Of a stretch of 64,000 bases of DNA, positions 28,162-37,767 are shown one piece after another. The notes beneath the pieces are model-generated. The model ran no database searches. It was not told where the DNA came from and saw only the letters and a program-made list of their open reading frames with translations. The position numbers were made by a program, and so were the translations under genes. The stretch is taken from positions 992,001 through 1,056,000 of the forward strand of contig NBTC02000002.1 of assembly GCA_002082245.2 (NCBI GenBank). The letters run 5' to 3'. This DNA comes from Yersinia enterocolitica (GTDB lineage: Bacteria; Pseudomonadota; Gammaproteobacteria; Enterobacterales; Enterobacteriaceae). Each line of letters begins with the position of its first letter. Position 1 is the first letter of the stretch.

Positions 28162-28752
28162 ATGTCTGAAGAACGCCACCAGCAGCGCCAACAAAAAATA
28201 AAAGAAAAGGTTGAATCACGGGTTGCGGCAGCACAAGAAACACGCGGTATCATGATTATTTTTACCGGTAACGGTAAAGGTAAGACCACTGCAGCATTTG
28301 GCACTGTGACCCGGGCAGTCGGGCATGGTCTGAAAGCGGGGGTGATTCAGTTTATTAAAGGTGAATGGCCTAACGGTGAGAAAAACCTGCTGCAACAGCA
28401 TGGGGTCGAATTTCAGGTTATGGCGACCGGTTTTACCTGGAATACTCAGAATAGAGAAACTGACACTGCCGCCTGCCAAGGTGTTTGGCAGCACGGTTTG
28501 CGCATGTTGGCAGACCCAAGCCTGGATTTAGTGGTGCTCGATGAGCTGACTTATATGGTCGCCTATGACTATCTGCCACTTGATGAGGTCATCACCGCCC
28601 TCAAACAGCGCCCTGCCCATCAAACCGTGATTATTACTGGCCGTGGCTGCCACCGCGATTTGTTGGAAATGGCCGATACCGTCAGTGAATTACGCCCGGT
28701 CAAACATGCTTTTGATGCCGGAATTAAAGCACAACAAGGTATTGACTGGTAA
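28162..28752 (+). CDS. btuR: Cob(I)yrinic acid a,c-diamide adenosyltransferase
   Basis: A 196-residue enzyme that attaches the adenosyl group to corrinoids during coenzyme B12 formation or salvage. The P-loop GNGKGKTTAAFG (about residues 36-47) and the LDLVVLDELTYMVAY block are intact. Coupled to yciK and ended by a strong hairpin (28779-28810). Confidence 0.96.
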   Translation: MSEERHQQRQQKIKEKVESRVAAAQETRGIMIIFTGNGKGKTTAAFGTVTRAVGHGLKAGVIQFIKGEWPNGEKNLLQQHGVEFQVMATGFTWNTQNRETDTAACQGVWQHGLRMLADPSLDLVVLDELTYMVAYDYLPLDEVITALKQRPAHQTVIITGRGCHRDLLEMADTVSELRPVKHAFDAGIKAQQGIDW

Positions 28753-28778
28753 TTCGCAGTATTCATGCAAACCAATGA

Positions 28779-28810
28779 AATGCCGCAGAGGCAATATCTG
28801 CGGCATTTTT
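28779..28810 (+). terminator. btuR terminator
   Basis: Ten-base perfect stem AATGCCGCAG / CTGCGGCATT followed by TTT. Confidence 0.9.
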
Positions 28811-28868
28811 CGCTATATATAATGAGATCTAAACTTACGGCCCCTTTTGGCAAACTCAGTTTTCCAAA

Positions 28869-29159
28869 TTACTTCTCTAGAGGGATCATGGGTATTTTTG
28901 ACGGGGTCAATGTCCCAATGGCGGGAGTTAGTGTTGCCATCCCAGGGACCACTTGGCTTGACGACTGCGCTTGGTGTTGTGTGCTGTCAAAATAGCAGAT
29001 TTTTTTCAATGGTTTAGGGAGCGAACCACACGTGTTTTGGCAATTGTCACCATAGTGAGAGTAAGAGTGAGGCCCAGCACAAGCATAAGTTACAGATGAG
29101 AATCCGGTGCCGACGACAAATAAAATAGCCGCGCTGGTCGTTAACAGAGACTTTTTCAT
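28869..29159 (-). CDS. Small exported Cys-rich protein
   Basis: A 96-residue protein with a signal peptide (MKKSLLTTSAAILFVVGTGF, cleavage near TYA-CAG) and four Cys in the mature part (CAGP, NCQNTCGS, KKICYF), so two disulfides are possible. The C-terminal half is Pro/Thr-rich (VVPGMATLTPAIGTLTP). I recognise no family. It lies between btuR and rluB, an accessory slot. AGGAGC precedes the ATG by six bases. Confidence 0.6.
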   Translation of the reverse strand: MKKSLLTTSAAILFVVGTGFSSVTYACAGPHSYSHYGDNCQNTCGSLPKPLKKICYFDSTQHQAQSSSQVVPGMATLTPAIGTLTPSKIPMIPLEK

Positions 29160-29385
29160 ATTAATGCTCCTGAGATTTTAAATCCGAGGGGTATTCCCCA
29201 AGAGCAATATAGTCACGCCGAATATTTAGAGACTAGCGGTATCTCATCGTGGTTGACGGTGTGTGTATGTGGTAAAAACATTTATTATAGAAATATTATA
29301 CTATCCAATAGATGGATGGTGGTTTTTTATACTTCAGGAAGAAACACAATAGCTGACGGAGGGATGTGAATGCTTAAAATCAATG

Positions 29386-29411
29386 ATGGGGAGAAAATGC
29401 TCCCTCCCCAT
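29386..29411 (-). terminator. Possible rluB terminator
   Basis: ATGGGGAG / CTCCCCAT arms with a ten-base loop, just beyond the rluB stop. No strong T-run. Confidence 0.5.
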
Positions 29412-29419
29412 TAGACAAA

Positions 29420-30448
29420 TTACCCGCGCTTGTTAGATCCGCGTCGAGCAGTCGTTGCTGCTGGCGCTGCATTACCCGTATTTTGACGAGTAGAACTTTT
29501 ACGAGCAGAACCTTGACGACCCGCGACCTGACGGCCAGCGACTTCAGTGTGGCGTTTAACCGCACGACGGATTTGATTGGCTTTAACCCGGCGTCGGTCT
29601 TTCTCAACAGGCAGTTTACTGACAGTTTCAGAATCCAATTCGACCAACTCACGCAAGTAGTTGGTTGCCTTCAGATCCAATTCGGTCCAGCCACCTCGTG
29701 GCAGGCCCTTCGGCAAATTAATATCGCCATAACGCACACGAATCAGGCGGCTAACCTGCACGCCAACAGCTTCCCACAAGCGGCGAACTTCACGGTTGCG
29801 CCCTTCGGTCAACGTAACGTTATACCACTGGTTAATCCCCTCTCCGCCTTGGAAGCTAATGGTGCGGAAAGCCGCTGGACCATCTTCCAACTGCACGCCA
29901 CGGCTAAGTTGTTTGATTTTTTCGTCATCGATTTGACCAAACACCCGCACGGCATATTCGCGTTCAACTTCACGGCTTGGATGCATCAGACGGTTGGCAA
30001 GTTCACCGTCAGTGGTGAACAATAATAACCCTGACGTATTAACATCCAGACGGCCTACCGCCACCCAGCGCGAACCGCGCAGTTTAGGTAAACGATCGAA
30101 TACTGTTGGGCGACCTTCGGGATCATTACGGGTACAGAGTTCACCTTCCGGCTTGTAATACGCCAGAACACGGCAAACAGCCTCTTCAGATTCTTTAATA
30201 GAAAGAAGATGACCATCGAGGCGAATTTTGGTGGCCTGAGTGACTTCAACACGATCACCCAGCGTTGATATTTTACCATCAACGCTGACACGGCCTTGTT
30301 GGATAATAGTTTCGATTTCCCGACGCGAACCATGACCGGCACGTGCCAAGACTTTCTGTAATTTTTCACCCACAATTTTATCGCCCTGCGGTTTAGGGCT
30401 TTGTGGCTTTGAGTTTGGTAATTTTTGGTTTTCTGACTTCTCGCTCAT
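29420..30448 (-). CDS. rluB: 23S rRNA pseudouridine-2605 synthase
   Basis: A 342-residue pseudouridine synthase of the RsuA/RluB family. A polar N-terminal tail precedes an S4 RNA-binding domain ([20 protein letters not shown]). The catalytic Asp lies in [17 protein letters not shown], and the C-terminal domain motif is [17 protein letters not shown] low-complexity Arg/Lys/Ala tail ([20 protein letters not shown]) longer than the enzymatic core ends the protein, as in E. coli RluB. Confidence 0.95.
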   Translation of the reverse strand: MSEKSENQKLPNSKPQSPKPQGDKIVGEKLQKVLARAGHGSRREIETIIQQGRVSVDGKISTLGDRVEVTQATKIRLDGHLLSIKESEEAVCRVLAYYKPEGELCTRNDPEGRPTVFDRLPKLRGSRWVAVGRLDVNTSGLLLFTTDGELANRLMHPSREVEREYAVRVFGQIDDEKIKQLSRGVQLEDGPAAFRTISFQGGEGINQWYNVTLTEGRNREVRRLWEAVGVQVSRLIRVRYGDINLPKGLPRGGWTELDLKATNYLRELVELDSETVSKLPVEKDRRRVKANQIRRAVKRHTEVAGRQVAGRQGSARKSSTRQNTGNAAPAATTARRGSNKRG

Positions 30449-30961
30449 TGAGCAACCTCTAATGTCGCCTTCACAGGCGTCGAATTATATATTGTAATCA
30501 ACAAGTTAAGCTCGCAATCAAGCGAAACTCACTGAATGTAATACATTTTAGAACACAGCATGGCGCACTAAAAAGGGTGCAGGCGGCCTCACACACTGGT
30601 TCGTGACCCGACATATTACACTAATTTCACACTCAAGGATTCAAAAAGTGTCTGACCACCCTTTTCACTTACCCAGAGATCCACAGTGCCATGTCCAAAA
30701 TGGATAAAAATCGTGCAATACAAGAATAATCCTACACCGATTGGATGCCTGTCTAATTATTTTGTGATCTAAATCAATTTAAGATGTACTCCATCAACTG
30801 CCATCTGCAGTGCTAATTCTAACTCGATAAGGCGAGTTTAAACCCGATTAAAAACCAAGCCTTTCTTTTCTCAATTTCTCACTTCTTATTTCTATTCCGT
30901 TTTCTTATTTCGATTTTATCTTTCTTGTAATCATTATTATCACCAGGATGTATTCATCTAT
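30449..30961. other. rluB / autotransporter divergent intergenic region
   Basis: About 510 bases, AT-rich near the autotransporter start. TTTGTGATCTAAATCAATTTA (about 30759-30779) is a CRP/FNR-like tract, but I do not assign it to a factor. No gene. Confidence 0.45.
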
Positions 30962-33391
30962 ATGAAACCTATTACAATCCAAAAATTAAATATTATTACC
31001 CGCTGCCTGATGGCAACGTTAATGACTGGTGCGGCCTCCAGTGCTTATGCTATTGAGTGTAACGACCCCGCCAGAACATCGGCTGATAGTGCCTGCACGG
31101 TCACTACAGCCTCAAGTACTGATATTATCGGCGTATTGGCGCAGGGTTCAGAGAGCACCGATGCCTCCGGGTATACTGTTACTGTCGATACGCCCGCATC
31201 CGCCACATTGCAATCTATTCTTGGCGGGTCTGCTGATGCTGTCGCATCAACGTCTAACGTAAGTAATACTGATGCGGTTATGAGCCGTGCTGATGCTAAT
31301 GGGGCAAGTAATAATAATACGGTTGTCGTCAATAATGGTTTATTTAACGGCGATATTTATGGCGGTTATGCCAGTGCCGATGCCAATAGCGATGCCATGG
31401 TAAGCGCTATGGCGATAAGTCACATTGCCGAAAGTGATGCCTATGCAAACGCCAGCAGTAATATGAATACGATCATTATTAACAATGGTGTGTTCAAGGG
31501 TGATATTTACGGCGGTTATTCTGTTAGCAATGGCAATGCTTTGGCAAACGCCTACGGTACTGGCAGCATCGCCAGAAGTTTGGCTGATGCGCGCGCCACC
31601 AGTGATACCAATAACATTACGATTAATGGCGGTTCGTTTAGTGGCCCTGTGCATGGTGGATATGCCTATACCAATGTGTTTGCTTTTGCCTATGGCGCTA
31701 ACAGCGTAGATAAAACTCAGGCGAACGCCAGCGCCTCAAGCAGTGGCAATACAATTGTTATTAATGATGGTTCCTTTATTGGTTCTATTTATGGTGGCTA
31801 CGCAGAAGCTATCACCATGATTGACCAAATAACCCCAGGAGAAAGTAGCAGTATCAGTGTGAAAAGTAATGCCAACACTCTTACGCTGAATGGCGGTGTA
31901 TTCAGTGGCCTTATTTATGGCGGTTATGCCTCAAGCTTTGGTGGCGCACCAACCCCCGAGAATGCCACTGCAATCAATAACACCATTACGCTGTCAGGCG
32001 CTCCGGTATTTAACGCTAATAGTAGTGAAATATGGGGGGGATATGCGGATATGTTCGACGGTATCGCAACCTCATATGGTGATGCTTTCACCGGCAATAC
32101 TTTTAATTTTTCCGCCAACCCTATCACTCTGAATAAGATCGGTAATTTTGCCTTTTATAATTTCTATCTGAACAACAATATTAAAAATAATGATGTTTTG
32201 ATTGCACTGACTAACGCGGCTAATATCGACAATGCGGCTATTGCAGTGACCGGTATCAGTAAGGACAGCAACCTGGTCAAGGGTGATGCTATTACGCTTA
32301 TCTCAAATGTCACCGGGGGTGAGCCGACGTTAAATAACACGCAAAAAGTCACAATTGGTACGGCAAAACTGGCGGATATCAGAGTGTATCGGGAAAATGA
32401 TGCAGTAAAAGCGTCGTTAGATAGCGTAACCCAATTAAGCCGGGAAAACGGCCCGACCACCGGTTTTGACGCAAACCCACAGACTAAAGCCTATTTGGAA
32501 GGCCGTCTGCCAGGCATGTTTTTAATCAATCAAGGCAGCGACCTGCTTGCCGGGTTGGATACAGCACAACTTTACCGTGATGATAATGGGGTGGCACTGT
32601 TTGGTCTTACCTCCGGCAGCAAGAGCCGTTACAACACCGGTTCCCACATTGATATGGATAGCTTCGCTTTGACCACCGGTATCACCAAGAATCTGGGGCA
32701 ACTCACCCTCGGTGGCCTGTTTGAAGCCGGCTGGGGTAGCTATGACGCCTATAATGATTTTAGCGGATTGGCCAGTGTAAAAAGTAACGGAAATGTCGAC
32801 TATAAAGGTGCAGGTATTATTGCCAACTATGCATTCACTGACGCTATTTACCTCAACAGTTCTCTGCGTGCAGGGCGGGTATCTAGCGACTTTTCTTCTG
32901 CTGATTTCGGTGTGAATGGCGGGGTTGCGAGCCATTATGACAGCGCGTCACCTTATGTCAGCGGGCAGCTGAAAACCGGCTATCGCTATGCCATGACGCC
33001 GGCGGTGAAACTAGACACCCATGCCAGTATCCTGTCGACTCGAGTGGGCAGTGACAGTGTCACCAATTCCCAGGGTGAGAAGCTGACGTTTTCGGCGTTG
33101 AACTCACAGCGTGTGAATACCGGCGTTACTGTTACCTATCATGCCACACCTAAACTGGATGTTATCGGCGGGGTTGCCTATGAATATGAGTTTGATGGTA
33201 AAGCCAAGGGGACTATCGATGGGGATAATATCGATTCTGCGGGCATTAAAGGGAGCACGGGCATTGGTGAAGTGGGCATTCGTATCACACCGACTAAAGA
33301 AAAGAATCTGTCTATGGACCTGAAACTGTCAGGTTACAGCGGAAAACGCGAAGGTGTAGCTGGCGGGCTTAGTGTGAAATATGCCTTCTAA
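30962..33391 (+). CDS. Classical autotransporter with YGGYA-repeat passenger
   Basis: An 809-residue type V secretion protein. The signal peptide is residues 1-30 (ends SSAYA-IEC). The passenger (about 31-480) carries six copies of a beta-helix-like unit, roughly NT-I-INNG-F-G-IYGGYA, near residues 119, 169, 217, 262, 315 and 350, with Ala/Asp/Ser-rich linkers of about 30 residues between them. An autotransporter barrel (about 530-809) begins near GMFLINQGSDLLAGL and ends in the canonical Phe (SVKYAF). The passenger has few Cys. No protease or known adhesin motif is seen, so adhesion or autoaggregation is only a family-based guess. Confidence 0.88.
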   Translation: MKPITIQKLNIITRCLMATLMTGAASSAYAIECNDPARTSADSACTVTTASSTDIIGVLAQGSESTDASGYTVTVDTPASATLQSILGGSADAVASTSNVSNTDAVMSRADANGASNNNTVVVNNGLFNGDIYGGYASADANSDAMVSAMAISHIAESDAYANASSNMNTIIINNGVFKGDIYGGYSVSNGNALANAYGTGSIARSLADARATSDTNNITINGGSFSGPVHGGYAYTNVFAFAYGANSVDKTQANASASSSGNTIVINDGSFIGSIYGGYAEAITMIDQITPGESSSISVKSNANTLTLNGGVFSGLIYGGYASSFGGAPTPENATAINNTITLSGAPVFNANSSEIWGGYADMFDGIATSYGDAFTGNTFNFSANPITLNKIGNFAFYNFYLNNNIKNNDVLIALTNAANIDNAAIAVTGISKDSNLVKGDAITLISNVTGGEPTLNNTQKVTIGTAKLADIRVYRENDAVKASLDSVTQLSRENGPTTGFDANPQTKAYLEGRLPGMFLINQGSDLLAGLDTAQLYRDDNGVALFGLTSGSKSRYNTGSHIDMDSFALTTGITKNLGQLTLGGLFEAGWGSYDAYNDFSGLASVKSNGNVDYKGAGIIANYAFTDAIYLNSSLRAGRVSSDFSSADFGVNGGVASHYDSASPYVSGQLKTGYRYAMTPAVKLDTHASILSTRVGSDSVTNSQGEKLTFSALNSQRVNTGVTVTYHATPKLDVIGGVAYEYEFDGKAKGTIDGDNIDSAGIKGSTGIGEVGIRITPTKEKNLSMDLKLSGYSGKREGVAGGLSVKYAF

Positions 33392-33475
33392 CACCCGTGA
33401 TTGAGCATGTCATCTGGGTTGGATACCGGTACCTTTCGGTTATGCCGTATCCAACACCCCAGATATTAAAGATAT

Positions 33476-34096
33476 TTAGCGGAACGGCGTGGCGTCCCCC
33501 GCTCCTTCACGAATAACTTCAGGAGAGGAATCAGTCAGATCAATAACTGTAGTGGGTTGCTGCCCTAATGAACCGCCATGGATGATTAAATCCACTTGCT
33601 TACCGAGATGGTCTTTGATCTCTTCCGGGTCGGATTCAGCAAAGTCATTACCCGGTAGCATCAATGTCGTCGACATCAAAGGCTCGCCTAATACATCCAG
33701 CAACGCCAGCGCAATAGGGTTAGAAGGCACACGTAAACCAATAGTTTTACGTTTGTCATTCATCAAACGCCGAGGAACTTCTTTCGTCGCCTTCAATATA
33801 AAGGTGTAATTACCCGGGGTATTATTTTTGATAAGTCGAAACGCTGAATTATCAACATATGCATAAGTCGATAACTCCGACAAATCACGGCACACCAGTG
33901 TGAAGTTATGATTACCATCTAATTGACGGATACGGCAAATACGTTCCATTGCCGCTTTATCTTCTAAACGGCAGCCAAGGGCATAACCAGAATCTGTCGG
34001 ATAAACCACCACCCCGCCCTTGCGTAACACATCAACACTTTGGTTGATCAGTCGCGGCTGAGGGTTTTCCGGGTGTATATAAAAAAATTGACTCAT
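33476..34096 (-). CDS. yciO: YciO, Sua5/YrdC-family protein
   Basis: A 206-residue YrdC-fold protein (VVYPTDSGYALGCRLEDKAA; KRKTIGLRVPSNPIAL). Related to the tRNA threonylcarbamoyladenosine enzyme TsaC, but its own role is unsettled. It starts 12 bases after the rnm stop, so both are in one operon, as in E. coli. Confidence 0.95.
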   Translation of the reverse strand: MSQFFYIHPENPQPRLINQSVDVLRKGGVVVYPTDSGYALGCRLEDKAAMERICRIRQLDGNHNFTLVCRDLSELSTYAYVDNSAFRLIKNNTPGNYTFILKATKEVPRRLMNDKRKTIGLRVPSNPIALALLDVLGEPLMSTTLMLPGNDFAESDPEEIKDHLGKQVDLIIHGGSLGQQPTTVIDLTDSSPEVIREGAGDATPFR

Positions 34097-34108
34097 GACA
34101 CTACCTCA

Positions 34109-35059
34109 TCATTCAACGTTCGCGTTAGCTGGCTCTACAGGCCAATCACGCCATACTGGTTCCACCCCTGCGGGCAGCCACAATTTGCGGCCCAATTCAA
34201 TCCAGGCGCAAGGCTGATGGAAATCAGATCCCTGGGATGCCAGTAAATTATAGTCGCGCGCATACTGTGCAAGCTGCGCTCGTTCATGGGGGGCTTGTTG
34301 GCACTGGGCAACTTCCATGGCATCACCGCCATGCTCGGCAAAATGGGCTAATAAACGTTTCAACCATTTGGCGGTTAAATCGTAACGACCCGGATGCGCC
34401 AGTACCGCTTGCCCACCAGATTGCTTAATTGCTTCAATAGCTTGTTCTATTGTACACCATTGTGCGGGGACATAACCGGTCTTGCCTTTGGCTAAATACT
34501 TTTTAAAAACCTGCCCAACGTTACTCGCCAACCCCAACTCCACCAGATAGCGGGCAAAATGCCCACGGGTTACCTGTCCGCCCCCCGCCAAGCGGTTAGC
34601 TCCGTCCCAGGCACCGGGAATACGCGCTTTTTCCAGTCGCGCGCTTATTTCCTGCGCCCGAATATAGCGATAGTTGGACTGCTCACTCAATAATTTGCCA
34701 ATACTGGCATGCTGGGTATCAATACCTAATCCCACAATATGGATCTCGTGGTTTTCCCATAATGTAGAAATTTCCACCCCAGGGATAAGCCGTAGTGCCA
34801 ATTGTTGCTGGGCAATGGTGGCGGCGGCTTCAGCCAACCCTGCGGTGGTATCGTGATCGGTAATAGCCAAAACACCTACCCGCATCTGCGCTGCTCTTAT
34901 TACCAGTGCCGAAGGGGTTAACAAGCCGTCCGACGCAGTGGTATGGCTATGCAAATCATAAAGTGTAAAGGCCGTTGATATGGTGGCATCAGCCCTATCA
35001 GATAAGGTGGTGTTATCAGTCAAAACAGGTTTATTTATCAAAATGGTCTTATTAACCAA
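34109..35059 (-). CDS. rnm: Rnm (YciV), PHP-domain 5'-3' exonuclease
   Basis: A PHP phosphoesterase of about 290-316 residues, matching E. coli YciV/RNase AM, which trims the 5' ends of rRNAs and degrades short RNAs. Metal-binding motifs are intact: DLHSHTTASDG, ITDHDT, VEIST..HEIHIVG, AHPGRYDL and QGSDFHQP. No in-frame ATG precedes the DLHSH motif; the frame as given begins with TTG at 35059, with later TTG codons also possible. The first 30 residues (VNKTILINKPVLTDNTT) are unlike the family, so the true start may be downstream. Confidence 0.93.
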   Translation of the reverse strand: MVNKTILINKPVLTDNTTLSDRADATISTAFTLYDLHSHTTASDGLLTPSALVIRAAQMRVGVLAITDHDTTAGLAEAAATIAQQQLALRLIPGVEISTLWENHEIHIVGLGIDTQHASIGKLLSEQSNYRYIRAQEISARLEKARIPGAWDGANRLAGGGQVTRGHFARYLVELGLASNVGQVFKKYLAKGKTGYVPAQWCTIEQAIEAIKQSGGQAVLAHPGRYDLTAKWLKRLLAHFAEHGGDAMEVAQCQQAPHERAQLAQYARDYNLLASQGSDFHQPCAWIELGRKLWLPAGVEPVWRDWPVEPANANVE

Positions 35060-35207
35060 AACAAAAATCCGAAAAAGCGTGGCGGGCTATCATACCTGTT
35101 AATAACACACTAACGTTAATCAAACTTAGTCGTGCTCTGCCACCGTATCGAAATTAAAGTGAAATAGATAACCGCACAGACTTTGTTAGAAAACAATCAA
35201 TCAAGGG

Positions 35208-35246
35208 TTGACATTTACCTCATGAACCAGTTAACTAGTACACAAG
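35208..35246 (+). promoter_or_regulatory. trp promoter and TrpR operator
   Basis: TTGACA (35208-35213), a 17-base spacer and TTAACT (35231-35236). The operator overlaps the -10: CCAGTTAACTAGTACAC is nearly identical to the E. coli trp operator core AACTAGTTAACTAGTACGC. TrpR with tryptophan would repress here. Confidence 0.93.
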
Positions 35247-35259
35247 TTCACAGGGCACT

Positions 35260-35330
35260 TAAACGTCTGAGTAAACAGCAAGTGAACGTAGCTAACCCCC
35301 TACGGCGTCAAGGGCAAGGGGAATAAACTG
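35260..35330. repeat. Dispersed GC-rich repeat inside the trp leader
   Basis: AAGTGAACGTAGCTAACCCC (from 35280) and the following GCGTCAAGGGCAAGGGG align with 42951-42996 and are not part of the E. coli trp leader. The insertion puts about 115 bases between the transcription start and trpL, against about 26 in E. coli. Confidence 0.65.
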
Positions 35331-35359
35331 AATGCAATCATAGAGAGTAGTGACTGATA

Positions 35360-35422
35360 ATGAAAACTTCCCTGATTTCCTTACTGCGTTGGTGGCACAT
35401 CTCCCTCTCTCGGGCGATGTAA
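35360..35422 (+). CDS. trpL: trp operon leader peptide
   Basis: A 20-residue peptide MKTSLISLLRWWHISLSRAM with tandem Trp codons at positions 11 and 12. Ribosome stalling there under Trp shortage prevents the attenuator from forming. AGAGTAGTGACTGATA before the ATG supplies a weak ribosome site. Confidence 0.93.
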   Translation: MKTSLISLLRWWHISLSRAM

Positions 35423-35458
35423 TCACGCATATCAGTCACCAGACAATGCAGATTGCTT

Positions 35459-35483
35459 CAGCCCGCTAATAGCGGGCTTTTTT
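35459..35483 (+). terminator. trp attenuator
   Basis: AGCCCGC / GCGGGCT stem followed by TTTTTT, preceded by a leader segment (about 35425-35462) that can pair alternatively with the left arm. Confidence 0.92.
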
Positions 35484-35523
35484 ATGGTTAGATTTCGGCG
35501 TAATCACTTTTCAGGAAAGATAA

Positions 35524-37089
35524 ATGATGCAAACTTCGCGCCCCACATTACAGTTACTGAGCACCCCGGCGTGTTACCGCGATGACCCAACCGCGCTGTT
35601 TCACCAGCTCTGCGGCGCACGACCAGCCACTCTGCTGCTTGAATCCGCAGAAGTGACCAGTAAACAGAACTTAAAAAGCCTGCTGATTATTGATAGCGCT
35701 TTACGTATTACCGCCCTTGAGCAGAAAGTCACGATTGAAGCACTCAGTCGCAATGGCGCGTCGTTATTACCGCTGTTAGATGCTGCGTTACCGCCACAAG
35801 TAGAGATTCAAGTGCGCCCGAATGGCCGTGAATTAACCTTCCCTATCATTAACGAAGTGCAAGATGAAGACTCTCGTTTACAGTCATTGTCGGTTTTTGA
35901 TGCGCTACGTTTGCTACTAAAACTGGTCGATGCACCCGAAGCTGAGCGGGAGGCCGTATTCATTGGTGGTCTATTCGCTTACGATTTGGTGGCGGGTTTT
36001 GAAAATTTACCCCCGCTGCGCCAGGACCAACGTTGCCCAGATTTCTGCTTCTATTTAGCCGAAACCTTGTTGATATTGGATCATCAGCATCGCTCGACGC
36101 AGTTGCAAGCCAGTTTGTTTACCGCCGACGCTAGCGAACATTTGCGTCTGACCCAGCGGTTAGAACAAGTTAGCCACCAGCTACAGCAAGCACCACAACC
36201 GATCCCTGCCCAGTCAGTGCCTGAGATGGCGTTACAGTGTAACCAATCAGACGCAGAGTACGGTGCAGTGGTGGCCCAATTGCAGATAGCAATCCGAGAA
36301 GGCGAAATTTTCCAGGTTGTTCCTTCGCGCCGTTTCTCACTGCCTTGCCCCTCACCACTGGCGGCATACCAAACATTGAAAGACCATAATCCCAGCCCGT
36401 ATATGTTCTTTATGCAGGATAACGAATTCTCCCTGTTTGGTGCTTCACCGGAAAGTGCGCTGAAATATGACGCCACCAACCGCCAGATTGAGATTTACCC
36501 GATTGCCGGTACGCGCCCGCGTGGCCGCCGTGCCAATGGTGAATTGGATCGTGATTTAGACAGCCGTATTGAGCTGGAGATGCGCACTGACCATAAAGAA
36601 TTGGCTGAACATCTGATGCTGGTGGATTTAGCCCGTAATGATTTAGCCCGCATCTGCGAGCCGGGTAGCCGCTATGTGGCCGATTTAACTAAAGTTGACC
36701 GCTATTCCTTTGTGATGCATTTGGTCTCGCGCGTAGTGGGCACGCTGCGTCAGGATCTGGATGTACTGCATGCTTATCAAGCCTGTATGAATATGGGCAC
36801 CCTGAGCGGCGCACCGAAAGTCCGCGCTATGCAATTGATTGCTGGCAGTGAGGGCGCACGTCGGGGCAGTTACGGTGGCGCGGTAGGTTACTTTACCGCA
36901 CACGGCGATTTGGATACCTGCATTGTTATCCGCTCAGCTTATGTCGAAGACGGTGTCGCCACGGTTCAAGCGGGGGCCGGTGTGGTGATTGACTCCATTC
37001 CACAGGCCGAAGCCGATGAAACTCGCAATAAAGCACGTGCGGTTCTGCGGGCAATTGCTAGCGCACACCATGCCAGGGAGATCTTCTAA
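35524..37089 (+). CDS. trpE: Anthranilate synthase component I
   Basis: A 521-residue enzyme converting chorismate to anthranilate with TrpG-supplied ammonia. The N-terminal Trp feedback-binding motif LLLESAE is present. The catalytic domain carries [24 protein letters not shown] and LARNDLARI, and near the end GAGVV with [13 protein letters not shown]. First gene of the operon; its stop overlaps the trpG start (TAATG). Confidence 0.97.
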   Translation: MMQTSRPTLQLLSTPACYRDDPTALFHQLCGARPATLLLESAEVTSKQNLKSLLIIDSALRITALEQKVTIEALSRNGASLLPLLDAALPPQVEIQVRPNGRELTFPIINEVQDEDSRLQSLSVFDALRLLLKLVDAPEAEREAVFIGGLFAYDLVAGFENLPPLRQDQRCPDFCFYLAETLLILDHQHRSTQLQASLFTADASEHLRLTQRLEQVSHQLQQAPQPIPAQSVPEMALQCNQSDAEYGAVVAQLQIAIREGEIFQVVPSRRFSLPCPSPLAAYQTLKDHNPSPYMFFMQDNEFSLFGASPESALKYDATNRQIEIYPIAGTRPRGRRANGELDRDLDSRIELEMRTDHKELAEHLMLVDLARNDLARICEPGSRYVADLTKVDRYSFVMHLVSRVVGTLRQDLDVLHAYQACMNMGTLSGAPKVRAMQLIAGSEGARRGSYGGAVGYFTAHGDLDTCIVIRSAYVEDGVATVQAGAGVVIDSIPQAEADETRNKARAVLRAIASAHHAREIF

Positions 37090-37685
37090 TGGCTGATATC
37101 TTGCTGCTCGATAATATTGACTCCTTTACTTACAACCTGGTGGACCAATTACGCTCCAGTGGCCATCGGGTGGTGATTTACCGTAACCAAATCGCCGCCG
37201 ATACCATTATCGCCCGCTTGCAACAACTCGAACAACCGGTGCTGATGCTCTCACCCGGCCCTGGCACACCGGCACAGGCGGGGTGTATGCCCGAATTATT
37301 GCAACGTCTACGCGGCCAGTTACCGATTATCGGTATTTGCCTTGGCCACCAGGCCATTGTCGAAGCTTATGGCGGCCATGTAGGACAGGCCGGAGAGATA
37401 CTGCACGGCAAAGCCTCGGCCATTGAACACGATGGACAAGCTATGTTTGCAGGCATGCCGAATCCGCTGCCAGTAGCCCGCTACCACTCATTAGTGGGCA
37501 GCAATATCCCAACAGAATTAACCGTTAACGCCCGTTTTGGTGAGATGGTCATGGCGGTGCGCCATGACGCACATCGGGTGTGTGGCTACCAATTCCACCC
37601 GGAATCTATTTTAACCACCCATGGTGCCCGTTTGCTTGAGCAGACGCTGGACTGGGCATTATGCCCTCCACACATGAAGCTGTAG
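37089..37685 (+). CDS. trpG: Anthranilate synthase component II, glutamine amidotransferase
   Basis: A 198-residue class I amidotransferase that feeds ammonia to Trp[11 protein letters not shown] (oxyanion loop), the nucleophile Cys in [15 protein letters not shown], and the His-Glu dyad in QFHPES are present. It is a stand-alone gene, as in Serratia and Yersinia; in E. coli it is fused to the front of TrpD. Confidence 0.97.
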   Translation: MADILLLDNIDSFTYNLVDQLRSSGHRVVIYRNQIAADTIIARLQQLEQPVLMLSPGPGTPAQAGCMPELLQRLRGQLPIIGICLGHQAIVEAYGGHVGQAGEILHGKASAIEHDGQAMFAGMPNPLPVARYHSLVGSNIPTELTVNARFGEMVMAVRHDAHRVCGYQFHPESILTTHGARLLEQTLDWALCPPHMKL

Positions 37686-37767
37686 CGGTGTTAGCTACAT
37701 TCGTTACTCGCATGCTGTCACCTGTAACACCATGTTCTTTGGGTAGGGTGTAATTAAGGACTATAAG
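37686..37767. other. trpG-trpD gap with small hairpin
   Basis: An 82-base spacer. GGTGTTA (37687-37693) and TAACACC (37725-37731) can pair with a 31-base loop. Confidence 0.5.
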
